This document shows positions 34,862 to 43,920 of a stretch of DNA of 64,000 nucleotides, piece by piece; positions within the stretch are counted from its first letter, which is position 1, and each line of letters begins with the position of its first letter. Under the pieces are notes generated by a model. The model was given only the letters and a program-made list of their open reading frames with translations. It was not told the DNA's origin and searched no databases. The translations under genes were made by a program, and so were the position numbers. This stretch comes from Arthrobacter alpinus (GTDB taxonomy: Bacteria > Actinomycetota > Actinomycetes > Actinomycetales > Micrococcaceae), in contig NZ_FNTV01000001.1 of NCBI RefSeq assembly GCF_900105965.1, positions 2,976,001 through 3,040,000 on the forward strand, given 5' to 3'.

Positions 34862-36693
34862 TACTTCTCCCCTCCGTGCGTGGTGATGTTGTCCAAAAGT
34901 TCGACGCCGTTGCTTGCGCCGGTGCCATCGCCGGCCTGAGCGCCGCTGGTCTCGCTCGCGTGGCCGTCCATGCCTTCGCCACGGATCACCACCTTGCGGT
35001 AGTCAGGGACGGTGTCCAGCAGGTGGCGGTGCGTGCCCTGAGCCTGCAGCTTCCCGTCCTGAAGGAAAGCCACGGTGTCCATGGCGCCCAGCAATAGCGG
35101 ACTGGCCGTGACCACCACCGTGGTGTGGCCCGGCGTGTTCCGGGCCCGGCGCAAGGCGGTGGCGATCCGTGATTCGGTGTGCGCATCAACGGCACTGGTC
35201 GGTTCGATCAGAACCAAGACCTCCGCGTCCGTCAATACGGCCCGCGCAAGGGTTAGACGCTGCCGCTGACCGCCGGAGAAGCCGCGACCCTTCTCGGTGA
35301 CCTCATCATTCAGTCCGTCTTCCAGACCATCAAAAACATCATCCGCGCTCGCCACGTCAATGGCGGCCATGATTTGGGCATCGCTGTGATCCCCTGCGGG
35401 ATCCAGTTCCTCACGGAGCGTTCCCGTAAAGAGCTGCGGTTCCGCATCCGAGACCACAATGCGTGAGCGCACCTCGCGCAGCGGCATCAAGTGCAGGGCC
35501 TCATCACCCCAACGCACCTCGGCCTCGCGCAACACGGCGTCCTCAAATCGTCCAAGCCTGCGGGCAAGATCGGCCGACTGGGCAGGATCGTCCGAGACGA
35601 TGGCGCTCAGCCCGCCCGGGGTGATCACCACACCCGAGACCGAGTCCAGCAAAGCGCTCGGCGAGGCGGGAGACGGCACTGTTGTCTCGGCGTCGTGCAC
35701 GGCAGAGGGGGTCGCCAAAACATCGATGATGCGCTTGGCACCAACCTGGGCGCGGATGAAGCGGGACACGGCATCGGACGCGGTACGGATGGGCGAGACC
35801 AGGAAGACCGCATAGCCGTAGAGCGCAACGAGCTGACCGGCTTCGATCTGCCCGGACAGGGCCTGCATGGCACCAATCCAGGTGAAGGCAACGCTAAACA
35901 CGCCCACCACAAACACCTGCGTGGCATCCAGATCGGCCAGCGAGTAGGCAACCTTGTTGCCGGCTAGCTGAGTTGCCCGTGACCGTTCCCGGTAGCGCTC
36001 AACGAAGATGTGCTCGCCGCCGATGCCGCGCAGCACGCGGAGTCCAGCTACGGTGTCGGCACCGAGCGCCGTCATCTGGCCGGAAGCCTCGCGCTGTTCT
36101 TTTTGGCGCCGTTGCAGCGGGCGGATCACAAACAACATGCCGGCACCGCAGAGCGGCACGCCAAAGAGCACCACAAGTCCTAGTTGCCACGACGTTTGGA
36201 ATACCAAGAAGGCGACCAGGAGGTAGCCAATCACTGAACCGGCAAGGCGCGCAGCCACATCAAAAATCTCGCCAATGCGCATGGCGTCGGAGGCGGTTGT
36301 GGAAACCACCTCACCCGTGGAGAACTTTTGCGGGAGCGCATCGCCGCTGCGAGTCACCTTGTGGCCCACCACTTGGGCGGATCGGTAGGCGGCCTGAAGC
36401 CAATTGCTCACGGCGGCGCGGTGGCGCAGCGTCGCGGAGACCGATTGGACAATGGTCAACCCAATAAGCAGCCCAACCCACATGGACAGCCGGGCAAAAT
36501 CGCCGGGCAGAATGCCCAGATCGATCGCCTTGCCAAGAATATAAGGAGTCAACGCCTGGCATACGGTCCAGATGGTGCCATAGGTGACGCCAAGCAGGAG
36601 CGTTCCGCGCTGCGCACCGGCGAGCCACAGGAGGTATCGGCCGGGCGAACGGAGATCGGGCTTTCCAGCGGGTTTATAGGGAAAAGAGCGCAC
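34861..36693 (-). CDS. ABC exporter half, TMD-NBD, with degenerate Walker motifs and intact signature
   Basis: A 610-residue partner of the 33116-34861 protein. Six transmembrane helices occupy the first 320 residues. In the ATPase domain the Walker A position reads SDDPAQSADLA with no GxxGxGK(S/T) loop. Walker B reads VLVLIEPTSAVD, the aspartate replaced by isoleucine with the following glutamate kept. The signature FSGGQRQRLTLARA is canonical. Paired with the neighbour, this leaves one composite site fully functional and one inactive. It is the first gene of a two-gene operon. No ribosome site stands out before ATG 36693. Confidence 0.92.
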   Translation of the reverse strand: MRSFPYKPAGKPDLRSPGRYLLWLAGAQRGTLLLGVTYGTIWTVCQALTPYILGKAIDLGILPGDFARLSMWVGLLIGLTIVQSVSATLRHRAAVSNWLQAAYRSAQVVGHKVTRSGDALPQKFSTGEVVSTTASDAMRIGEIFDVAARLAGSVIGYLLVAFLVFQTSWQLGLVVLFGVPLCGAGMLFVIRPLQRRQKEQREASGQMTALGADTVAGLRVLRGIGGEHIFVERYRERSRATQLAGNKVAYSLADLDATQVFVVGVFSVAFTWIGAMQALSGQIEAGQLVALYGYAVFLVSPIRTASDAVSRFIRAQVGAKRIIDVLATPSAVHDAETTVPSPASPSALLDSVSGVVITPGGLSAIVSDDPAQSADLARRLGRFEDAVLREAEVRWGDEALHLMPLREVRSRIVVSDAEPQLFTGTLREELDPAGDHSDAQIMAAIDVASADDVFDGLEDGLNDEVTEKGRGFSGGQRQRLTLARAVLTDAEVLVLIEPTSAVDAHTESRIATALRRARNTPGHTTVVVTASPLLLGAMDTVAFLQDGKLQAQGTHRHLLDTVPDYRKVVIRGEGMDGHASETSGAQAGDGTGASNGVELLDNITTHGGEK

Positions 36694-37048
36694 TACGGCC
36701 TTCTAACAGGAATCGTGGATTGGCAGACGTACAGAGCGCGATCCAGCAATCCACCTTTAAGGCGGAGCGATCGGCGCGGGGGCGGGGGCTGCGTTATCTA
36801 TCTCACAATTAATTACCCTAACGCACGCCGAGCCAAGCATTCAACACAAAATCACACAGATTTGCCCCGGTTTCGGATTCCACCTCCGCCGGTCCCCCTC
36901 TTGCTGTTTTTCGCCACGAGTGGCAGCAATTCATTTCTTTCCGCCGAACCTCATTTCTTTCGCCGCTGTAACCGGACCCGTTCCGAAAAGACAAGTTGTC
37001 GACTGTGCACTCGATCCGGACCGGCCTCCTCGATGATTGGCAGGGGAA
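36694..37048. other. Intergenic 355 bp between the ABC exporter and acdS
   Basis: No ORF on either strand has coding composition here. The stretch 36796-36860 (ATTAATTACCC region) is notably AT-rich for this window and could hold the exporter promoter. I see no clear -35/-10 pair. Confidence 0.4.
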
Positions 37049-38056
37049 TTAGCGGAACAGACCGCTGTAAGCGTTGAGCGCCAGCTGGCCGCCGAGGTGT
37101 GCATAAAGAACGTTGCTCGTGGCGGGAATGTCTTTGGTGCGGACCAGGTCGATGAGGCCGGCCATGGATTTGCCCTCGTAGACGGGGTCGATGATCATGC
37201 CTTCGAGCGAGCCGGACAAGCGGATGGCCTCCATCGTGGACTCCACGGGGATGCCGTAGAGGTCGCCGGCCCAGCCTTCCCTGACGTCGATTTCCTCGTC
37301 GCGGAGCTCGCGGCCCAGCCCGATGAGCTCCGCGGTGTGGCGGGCGATGCGGGCCACCTGTGCGCGGGTCTTCTCGATCGTTGCGGAGGCGTCGATGCCG
37401 ATCACGCGGCGGGCGCGGTCCTGGCCGGCGAATCCAGCGATCATGCCGGCGTGGGTTGAGCCGGTGACCGTGCAGACAATGATCGTGTCGAAGAAGACGC
37501 CCATTTCCTCCTCCTGCTTTTCAACTTCATAGGCCCAGTTGGCGAAGCCAAGTCCGCCGAGATGGTGCTCGGAGGCTCCTGCCGGGATGGGGTACGGTTT
37601 GCCTCCGGCGTCCTCAACCTCCTTAATGGCTTGTTCCCAGCTGCTGCGGATGCCGATGTCGAAGCCAGCTGAGTCGAGCCGGACGTCGGCACCCATAATG
37701 CGGGAGAGCTGAATATTGCCCACGCGGTCGCTCAGCGGGTCCGGCCAGTCGACCCAGTTTTCTTGCACCAGACGGGCCTTCATGCCCAGCTTCGCGGCTA
37801 CGGCGGCAACCTGGCGGGTGTGGTTGGACTGATATCCGCCAATGGAAACCAAAGTGTCGGCACCTTGGGCGATGGCGTCCGGGACAATGTATTCAAGCTT
37901 GCGGGTCTTGTTGCCGCCGAAGGCCAGGCCACTGTTGACGTCTTCCCGCTTGGCCCAGATCTTTGCACCGCCCAAGTGTGCGCTGAGCCGGGGCAGATCA
38001 TGGATGGGACTGGGCCCAAAGGTCAGCGGGTAACGTTCAAAATCTGAGAGGGCCAT
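37049..38056 (-). CDS. acdS: 1-aminocyclopropane-1-carboxylate (ACC) deaminase
   Basis: A 335-residue PLP enzyme that splits ACC, the precursor of plant ethylene, to ammonia and 2-oxobutanoate. The PLP lysine is Lys50 in GGNKTRK, and the catalytic serine lies in GYQSNHTRQ (residues 74-82). [11 protein letters not shown] keeps the glutamate that separates true ACC deaminases from D-cysteine desulfhydrases, as I recall the family rule. ATG at 38056 follows AAGGA. The divergent GntR gene and the palindrome at 38091-38106 indicate local control. Presence suggests a plant- or soil-associated life style. Confidence 0.92.
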   Translation of the reverse strand: MALSDFERYPLTFGPSPIHDLPRLSAHLGGAKIWAKREDVNSGLAFGGNKTRKLEYIVPDAIAQGADTLVSIGGYQSNHTRQVAAVAAKLGMKARLVQENWVDWPDPLSDRVGNIQLSRIMGADVRLDSAGFDIGIRSSWEQAIKEVEDAGGKPYPIPAGASEHHLGGLGFANWAYEVEKQEEEMGVFFDTIIVCTVTGSTHAGMIAGFAGQDRARRVIGIDASATIEKTRAQVARIARHTAELIGLGRELRDEEIDVREGWAGDLYGIPVESTMEAIRLSGSLEGMIIDPVYEGKSMAGLIDLVRTKDIPATSNVLYAHLGGQLALNAYSGLFR

Positions 38057-38090
38057 GGTGTCCTTATCGACTTGGATCAGCAAAACTCGA

Positions 38091-38106
38091 ATGCAATATA
38101 TTGCAT
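38091..38106. promoter_or_regulatory. 16-bp perfect palindrome, candidate GntR operator
   Basis: ATGCAATATATTGCAT is a perfect palindrome 35 bp upstream of the acdS start, on the acdS side of the divergent region. Its size and AT centre fit a GntR-FCD dimer site. A TTGCAT half-site recurs at 38178-38183, over the regulator's own start codon. Confidence 0.65.
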
Positions 38107-38181
38107 ACCAATGAAGTGATGCTGTCAAGGGTTTAGCGATGACGGTACGTACCTTGACCGCGGCGATATATCCTATGTTGC

Positions 38182-38835
38182 ATGCCCACTCCCCTGCCCC
38201 ATGGAATCCACAAACGCTCCCTGCTGCGCAATGACGTCTACCAATCCATAAGGGATGCGATCATTGATGGCACTTTTGCGCCTGGTGAACGGCTGCGCGA
38301 TCCCGAACTGGAAGCTTGGTTAGGCGTCAGCAGAACCCCCATTCGTGAGGCGCTCCTGCGGCTGGAGCGGGCCGGACTCATTGTGTCCCAACCTGGCCGG
38401 GCAACGATCGTGGCCCCCGAGGACCCCGCCGCAACGTCCAACGCGAGGCAGGTGGTGGCCGCAATGCACGAGCTGGCCGCCCGCCTGGCCGTACCGCTGC
38501 TGGTCCCGGATCAGCTCTCCGCCATGGTTGTTGCGAACGCGGACTTCTCCGCTGCTCTGGAGGCGGACGACGTCGATGCAGCCTTAGCTGCTGACGACCA
38601 GTTTCACGCCGTGGTCGTTGACGCATCGGGAAACGCCATGATTCCAGTGGTGTTGGAACAGGCCATGCCGGTGTTGCGGCGCAGCGAGTTCCAACACTTC
38701 AGCACCGATGCCGCTAGGCACTCAGTCACGGTGCACGCACAGATCATCAAGCTCGCCAGTATTGGGGATGCCGATGGAGCCGCGCTAGCAACTCGAGACA
38801 ACTGGCTTTCATTGGGCGCAGAACCAAGTATTTGA
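38182..38835 (+). CDS. GntR-family (FCD) transcriptional regulator, divergent from acdS
   Basis: A 217-residue protein with an N-terminal winged helix: [21 protein letters not shown] and [21 protein letters not shown] are the classical GntR pattern. A helical FCD effector domain follows ([15 protein letters not shown], with the histidine and asparagine used for metal or ligand binding). The ATG has no ribosome site and follows a TATATC -10-like box at 38166, so the message may be leaderless. The position, 125 bp from acdS and in the opposite direction, indicates that it controls acdS, perhaps in response to ACC or a related amino acid. Confidence 0.9.
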   Translation: MPTPLPHGIHKRSLLRNDVYQSIRDAIIDGTFAPGERLRDPELEAWLGVSRTPIREALLRLERAGLIVSQPGRATIVAPEDPAATSNARQVVAAMHELAARLAVPLLVPDQLSAMVVANADFSAALEADDVDAALAADDQFHAVVVDASGNAMIPVVLEQAMPVLRRSEFQHFSTDAARHSVTVHAQIIKLASIGDADGAALATRDNWLSLGAEPSI

Positions 38836-39212
38836 ACTCAGCGAAACCGGCGGCTAGGGCCGGGTCACTTGTAGCGGACGAATGGAGCCGGGTCGGCAAA
38901 ACTGGAGCGCCAAAATGGCCCCGGAATTGTGTCCCGGATAAGGCCCCTTCACCGGGCATTTTTGCGGACCGGTCTTATGGGACACCCGAACACGCCGAAA
39001 CATAAAAGCACAGGTCAGCGAGGGGTTTGTCCGGTCAGGGACCGGCTTGCTGGACAGATTTGCGGCGTCTATACGGGACACCCCTTTTGGGGACGTACGA
39101 CAGCTTCGGAGGTAAGCAAACGTCGTACCGTTCTATCTGCGCTTATCTGTCGCTTGGTGAGTGATGAGCCAGTCATTGCACATTCGTAGCTACCTTCAAG
39201 GAGTCGGAGCGC
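38836..39212. other. Intergenic 377 bp with repeated TGTCC/GGACA motifs (resolution-site-like)
   Basis: No gene. Inverted copies of GTGTCCC...ATAAG and CTTAT-GGGACAC lie at 38929-38985. TGTCC and GGACA bracket a 29-bp stretch at 39028-39056, and GGGACA recurs at 39075-39080. Repeated inverted TGTCC-type motifs are found in res sites of Tn3-family resolvases. No recombinase gene is present in the window, so this is at most a remnant. Confidence 0.3.
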
Positions 39213-39470
39213 TTGTGTGAAAGACTCGTAATCATGCGAGAAATTATTTGGGGATGGCTTAGCTCTGCGCTTGGGTTAGCTGTATTGGTTTTACTGTTCG
39301 TCTACGGCATGCAGAGTGGAACCTGGCTGGATGAAGTCGGTTCTTTGCGTGTATCGCCACCGACTTTCATGGTTCCTTTTGCTATTGGCGGCCTTGGCGT
39401 AGTCCTGTTCCTTGGTGGACTGATCATAGGTTTAGTTGCGACCGGTGAACGCGCACAGCAACGCCGTTAG
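39213..39470 (+). CDS. Small two-helix membrane protein, 85 aa
   Basis: Two hydrophobic helices are visible: IIWGWLSSALGLAVLVLLFV and, after a short polar loop with a conserved-looking SLRVSPPTF, VPFAIGGLGVVLFLGGLIIG, with a short basic tail. The TTG start at 39213 has AAGGAG eight bases upstream. ATG at 39234 gives a 78-residue protein but lacks a ribosome site. Function unknown. No partner gene is evident; it opens the accessory region. Confidence 0.65.
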   Translation: MCERLVIMREIIWGWLSSALGLAVLVLLFVYGMQSGTWLDEVGSLRVSPPTFMVPFAIGGLGVVLFLGGLIIGLVATGERAQQRR

Positions 39471-39614
39471 CGCGTTATTCCTCATGGCCCCGCTCCGCTC
39501 TTTCACCGCTGTGGTGAGTGCAGCTACCACCGCCTTAGACTTGCCGAATACGCCCATCGGAACCAATACAGAAGCCAATCCTCAAGAACACAAGGGCAAT
39601 CATTCGGGGAAGAC

Positions 39615-40474
39615 GTGAAATCTATCGAAACGCCTCTGCATGCTGTCCACTGGATCGACAGTTCAGTCGATGGCCCTCATGGGTCTATCCCCGTCCGGAA
39701 CTACTCACCGCCACGCAGTACGTCAACCGCCAGCACCACACCGATCGTTTGGATCCACGGGGAGGATTCTCCAAAGGAAACCTCGATCAAGCGGAATCTC
39801 ACGACGTCGCCCTAGCCTTGGCAGCAGCTGGATTTCGCGTCATCACCGTTGCATATCAACTCGCAACCGTCTCGAAATTTCATTGGTCTGCACGCGGATT
39901 GCGGCGGTCCCCGGCCATTCACTACCCGATACCAGTCAACGAGGTCGTTGCTGTAGTTCAGGAAGTGCAACGCGAAGCTCAAAACGGGGTGATTCTGGGC
40001 GGCGCAAGCGCCGGTGCGTGTTTGTCGGCCGCTGCAGTACTTCGCCTGGCAGGCGATGGGACTGATGCTCTTGCGGGCGCCTTTTTTGCTTACGGACTTT
40101 TTCATGCCCGGCTTCCGATCCGGTCGCGCGAATTGCGCCGCCGGCTCCGTGGCTTGCGTCGTTTCTTTCACACGCCGACGGCTCTCAACTTGATGAATCT
40201 TCACTACGCAGGCAAGCGATCGGCCCTATACGAATCCGATGCTTTTCCTGGTGGACACCCTTTGCATGGGTTCCCGCAGACACTCATGATTGATGCCGAT
40301 CATGACTCAATGCGCGCATCTGGCAGTCAATTCGCCCAGGAACTTTCTGCGGCCGGGATCGCAGTAGACCGCCAAGTGCTGCCCGGAGCTTTCCACGCCT
40401 TCCTCAACCGTCCGGAAGACCCGAGCTTTGTCACGGGCCTAGACCTTATTATCGAATGGGCCCGCGGGGTATGA
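39615..40474 (+). pseudogene. Alpha/beta-hydrolase (acetyl-esterase/HSL type), interrupted by a -1 frameshift
   Basis: The first frame (from 39615) has a beta-strand segment IPVRNYSPP and ends in PIVWIHG. The second frame, open through 39749-40474, continues with GGFSKGNLDQAESHDVA, the oxyanion HGGGF region. Adding one G to the run at 39759-39762 joins them as VWIHGGGFSKGN. The catalytic serine is in GGASAGA, with the aspartate in MIDADHDSMR and the histidine in GAFHAFL. Together about 285 residues, normal for the family. As given, the gene is broken just before the oxyanion hole. A sequencing indel is a serious alternative. Confidence 0.8.
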
Positions 40475-40961
40475 ACGTGTGACCTTCGCCCACGGCCAAT
40501 GAACCGGAGCTGGACATGCCCGGTGAACTTTCCCCCTGCGGACAGCTTTGTTGATCTCGTAGCTGTTGTTACATTGGGCCATCCACCCGGCCGGTGCCGG
40601 ACCGGCCCACGGGCGCAATCGATGCCTAGAGCGTGTAGGACTTTGTTGTTAATTCCGGCTCGGGCCAGGCGTGGTTGAGTCGAGGTCTAGCTTGGGTTGG
40701 CCATGGCTTGACGGCATGCCGGTGCGATTGCTCACCCGGGGATGATTCCGAGGGAAGGCCAACGGCAGGCTTGGTGTTTCTGCTGAAGGGAACGCTGTGG
40801 ATTGTGTTTGGTAACCGCAGACGAGCAGGAACTGCCAGCTCGCGGATGGATCGCATCAGGCTAAGTACGCCCACTCGAGTGGTCTTCGGCACGGTGGCCG
40901 ATAGTGTTATTCCGGTTGAGGATCACTCGACCCAAGAATTGAGACCTGATTGGGGAATTAC
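40475..40961. other. Intergenic 487 bp
   Basis: I see no ORF with coding character, no RNA gene and no clear repeat. The last 60 bp may contain the promoter of the lipoprotein gene starting at 40962; no convincing -35/-10 pair stands out. Confidence 0.4.
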
Positions 40962-41684
40962 GTGAAGAAGTTTGCGATGCATGGCGCCGCGGTATCGGCG
41001 CTTGTAGTTATGGCACTAACTGGCTGTGGTGGGTCCGGGGACGCAACCGTGCTGGCTGGGTCGACGGCTTCCGAGACGCCGACTCCGAAAGCGGCGAAGC
41101 AGTACAGCAATGACGAGCTCATGGCGATGGTCAAGCAAATCAAGCCCGGGAATGGCACGGAGCTGACGACCGCTTCCGCTGAAGAACTCGCCGAGGCCAA
41201 CCCGGTGAAGGCGCTCATGAGCATGTTCACCGTCGAACCGGCCGAATGCAAAGAGCTTGAGACTTTGGGATCTTCGGAGCCGGTGGCAGGCTCGACCTCG
41301 GCCGCCGGCGCGGAGGTGAACAACGAATCTGGGGTGATGACCATGGTGACGCTCACTTCAGGGGTTGATGTTGGGGCGCTGCAGCAGAGTCTCGACGCCA
41401 ACGTCGCCCATGCGGCCCAGTGTGCGAACATGACGCTGTCTATGGCTGGTCAGTCCATGACCGTGACCACGGAGAAGTTCGCGGGCATCAGCACGGTTCC
41501 GGGAACTATCGCATACAGGACAGCCATGACATCCCCAAGTGGTGCTGCACAAAGCACCTACATGGCTTACGCCATCAAGGATGGTGTCCTCATTTCCGTC
41601 ACAGCATCCGGCAAAGGTGCCGAAGCCAGCGGTGTCACATCAGCCGGGGCACTGATGGACCAAGCCGCAGCACTGGTCAAGTAA
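40962..41684 (+). CDS. Putative lipoprotein, 240 aa
   Basis: GTG at 40962 with GGGGA about six bases upstream starts a protein with a lipoprotein signal peptide: basic MKKFAMHG, a hydrophobic run, and lipobox ALTGC. The mature part begins with a Gly/Ser/Thr linker. The folded region contains two segments TMVTLTSGVDVGALQQSL and TPSGAAQSTYMAYAIKDG-like strands, similar in style to mycobacterial/arthrobacterial sensor lipoproteins, but I do not recognise a family. It is exported and membrane-anchored. A good terminator follows. Single gene. Confidence 0.75.
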   Translation: MKKFAMHGAAVSALVVMALTGCGGSGDATVLAGSTASETPTPKAAKQYSNDELMAMVKQIKPGNGTELTTASAEELAEANPVKALMSMFTVEPAECKELETLGSSEPVAGSTSAAGAEVNNESGVMTMVTLTSGVDVGALQQSLDANVAHAAQCANMTLSMAGQSMTVTTEKFAGISTVPGTIAYRTAMTSPSGAAQSTYMAYAIKDGVLISVTASGKGAEASGVTSAGALMDQAAALVK

Positions 41685-41715
41685 CAGCGGCCCACGCGAC
41701 GGCTATCTCAGGGAC

Positions 41716-41748
41716 AGGGCCGTGATCCTCCTGGGGGATCACGGCCCT
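41716..41748 (+). terminator. 13-bp hairpin after the lipoprotein gene
   Basis: AGGGCCGTGATCC (41716-41728) pairs perfectly with GGATCACGGCCCT (41736-41748), loop of 7 nt, then TACTC, 31 bp after the stop codon. Confidence 0.75.
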
Positions 41749-41907
41749 TACTCGATCTGTCGCCAGGGTCAGGAGGAGGGTTCTGGCATTGCGGGTACTG
41801 TCCCTTCGGATTTGTACCCCACCCCGCGGAGCCCTGTCCCGCCGCCGAACACAAGGAGGGTGCCCGCTAAAGGATGGTGAACTTATCGAATTCGCCGACG
41901 GACACCC

Positions 41908-42279
41908 GTGGACTTGGTATTGCGAGTCCGACCCACGGTCTCAACAGTTGCGGCATTGTTGGGTAAAGATTCGGCAGAACTCATCGATGAGTCGTTCGCC
42001 GTGTTGTCAGTGGTCGCCCAACCATTGGCCGGACGCCCCGGCCTCGGCGCAGAACGCCTTGATGCGCTGATGACTGCAGCCCAAGCAAAAATCTACTGTC
42101 TTCAAACAACAGTCCCCAATGGTCCTGCCCCGCGGCTCTACAGGCGCAAGGTTTTCCGGATCCTTGGATCCGGACCGGACGTACCAGATGGACTGCCCCG
42201 TTCAGCAACTGAACGTCCCACAGAAGGTCCGGCATACCGGAGGCAGGTGTTCGCGATAATCGAGGCCGGCAACCACTGA
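41908..42279 (+). CDS. Hypothetical protein with two copies of a YRR-x-VF motif, 123 aa
   Basis: GTG at 41908, after an in-frame stop, opens a frame with typical codon use. The protein has a helical first half (VAALLGKDSAELIDESFAVL) and a second half in which LYRRKVFRIL and AYRRQVFAII form a repeated element 40 residues apart. No known domain is recognised. The ribosome site is weak, so the start is uncertain. An alternative frame on the same strand covering 41789-42070 has worse composition. It precedes the phosphotransferase gene by 41 bp and might be in the same transcript. Confidence 0.5.
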   Translation: MDLVLRVRPTVSTVAALLGKDSAELIDESFAVLSVVAQPLAGRPGLGAERLDALMTAAQAKIYCLQTTVPNGPAPRLYRRKVFRILGSGPDVPDGLPRSATERPTEGPAYRRQVFAIIEAGNH

Positions 42280-42320
42280 TTGAAAGACCGTCCGTCTGTC
42301 AACCCGATACGATCTTGTTC

Positions 42321-43127
42321 ATGGATTGGGTTGCGGGAACAGTGCCGGCGTACATGGATCGGTGGGCCATAGGGCAACGCGGGGACATGGTCATCACTCC
42401 CTCCAGCTGGCTAGTTCCAGGTCGCTGGCATGATCGAAACGTCATGCTCAAGGTCGCCCGCGTTGCCGAAGAGGCCCGCGGTGGCCGCGTCCTAGCTTGG
42501 TGGGCCGGTTGTGCCGCAGTGGACGTGCATGAAGTCACCGACCAGGCCGTCCTGATGGACCTGGCCTCCGGCCGACGGACCTTGACAGCGATGTGCCAGG
42601 CAGGCCGCGATGATGAGACTACTAGTATCCTCTGCGAGACCATCACCTCCCTGCACGGCGTCCCTGACAAATCGTCTGCTCCCAGTGATCTCGTGCCCTT
42701 GGCGCTTTGGTTTCAAGACCTGATCGAGCCACATGCTGCAAAGCCTCATGCAGGCAACCTTGAGCGAGCCGCAACCATCGCGCAGGGGCTGCTGGAGGCT
42801 TCGGCCGCAGAAGCCCATGTGGTTCTCCACGGGGACGTCCATCACGGCAATGTTCTCGACTTCAACGGGCGTTGGCGTGCGATTGACCCCAAAGGATTGT
42901 TTGGCCATCGGGCGTTCGACTACGCCAATATTTTCTGCAATCCGTCCACGGACGTGGCGTTGTCAAATTTCCACAGACGACTTGCGATCGTCAGCGAGCA
43001 CTCAGGGCTCGACGTCGATACGGTGAGATCATGGGTCATCGCTTGGTGCGCCCTTTCGGTCGTGTGGAGCGACAAGAGCGGCGGCCAACCATGGACGGCC
43101 CACGCCATCTTGAGCACGTTCGGCTAG
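42321..43127 (+). CDS. Aminoglycoside/hydroxyurea resistance kinase-like phosphotransferase (APH(6)-type)
   Basis: A 268-residue protein with the kinase-fold core of antibiotic phosphotransferases. The Brenner motif is HGDVHHGNVLDF near residue 170, with the Mg-binding WRAIDPKG following at the usual distance and FDYANIFCNP next. The N-terminal nucleotide lobe is short and divergent, like streptomycin 6-phosphotransferases. It may inactivate an aminoglycoside, but many genomic homologues give no resistance. Start ATG at 42321; a TTG six bases upstream is less likely. No terminator before the acetyltransferase gene 139 bp downstream. Confidence 0.85.
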   Translation: MDWVAGTVPAYMDRWAIGQRGDMVITPSSWLVPGRWHDRNVMLKVARVAEEARGGRVLAWWAGCAAVDVHEVTDQAVLMDLASGRRTLTAMCQAGRDDETTSILCETITSLHGVPDKSSAPSDLVPLALWFQDLIEPHAAKPHAGNLERAATIAQGLLEASAAEAHVVLHGDVHHGNVLDFNGRWRAIDPKGLFGHRAFDYANIFCNPSTDVALSNFHRRLAIVSEHSGLDVDTVRSWVIAWCALSVVWSDKSGGQPWTAHAILSTFG

Positions 43128-43266
43128 CACCATGGGCTGCGGTTCAGCTGGCGAAACCTGTCCGCAGGAAGTTCCGTTTGCGGGATGGTCCGAATGCCAA
43201 AGAGCCCACCCGATATCTTCCAGGCTCCCCGACGGGCATATCCTTCAATAGGGCTAAACTAACGTG

Positions 43267-43920
43267 ATGTCTTCCGTTGACGCTCCTGACCCCATGCAAA
43301 TCCATCCGATCGCAGGACAGGACCGCGTGGTTTTTCTCAAACCTCTTATTCAGAGCCCCTTGATTGAAGTTGGCGAGTACAGCTACTACGACGATCCTCG
43401 GCATGCCACTGAATTTGAAACCAGAAACGTCACCCATCACTACGGGCCAGACAAACTGATAATCGGTAGATTCTGCGCCATCGCCTCCGGAGTAACGTTC
43501 ATTATGAACGGTGCCAACCACCGAATGAACGGAGTCTCCACCTACCCGTTTCCCATCATGGGAGGCGCCTGGGGCGAACACCGTGATCTCGTGACTGACC
43601 TACCCTCTCGCGGGGACACGATAGTCGGCAACGATGTCTGGATCGGCGGAAATGCGACGATCATGCCAGGTGTACGCATCGGCCATGGGGCGGTAATCTC
43701 CACAGAAGCCGTCGTTGCCAAGGACGTGCCAGACTACGGGATAGTTGGAGGAAACCCGGCCACGCTCATAAGGCACAGGTACTCAGAGCAGGACATCCGA
43801 ACGCTCATCGAGCTTGCCTGGTGGAACTGGCCTGTACCGATAATTACCAAAAATGTTCGTGCCATTTCGGACGGATCTGTCTCCGCACTAAGCACGATAG
43901 CTTCATCGCTCGACCGCTGA
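43267..43920 (+). CDS. CatB/Vat-type xenobiotic acetyltransferase (left-handed beta-helix)
   Basis: A 217-residue protein with hexapeptide repeats visible as [34 protein letters not shown] turns and a final [16 protein letters not shown] (all separated here by intervening residues). The catalytic histidine of the family probably lies in GANHRMNGV. The SYYDDP and [10 protein letters not shown] segments are typical of Vat proteins, which acetylate streptogramin A, and of related acyltransferases of unknown substrate. The start is ATG at 43267, directly after an overlapping GTG. It follows the phosphotransferase, so two resistance-type genes stand together. Confidence 0.88.
   Translation: MSSVDAPDPMQIHPIAGQDRVVFLKPLIQSPLIEVGEYSYYDDPRHATEFETRNVTHHYGPDKLIIGRFCAIASGVTFIMNGANHRMNGVSTYPFPIMGGAWGEHRDLVTDLPSRGDTIVGNDVWIGGNATIMPGVRIGHGAVISTEAVVAKDVPDYGIVGGNPATLIRHRYSEQDIRTLIELAWWNWPVPIITKNVRAISDGSVSALSTIASSLDR

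Noticed and set aside
33116..36693. Interpretation of the degenerate ABC subunit as a pseudogene
   Set aside because: The frame is intact over 610 codons, gene overlap with the partner is preserved and its signature motif is perfect, which fits an asymmetric functional heterodimer.
41789..42070. Alternative frame overlapping the 123-residue hypothetical gene
   Set aside because: Starts in a low-complexity stretch and shows weaker codon bias than the frame at 41908; a frameshifted fusion of both was considered but no join restores a recognisable family.
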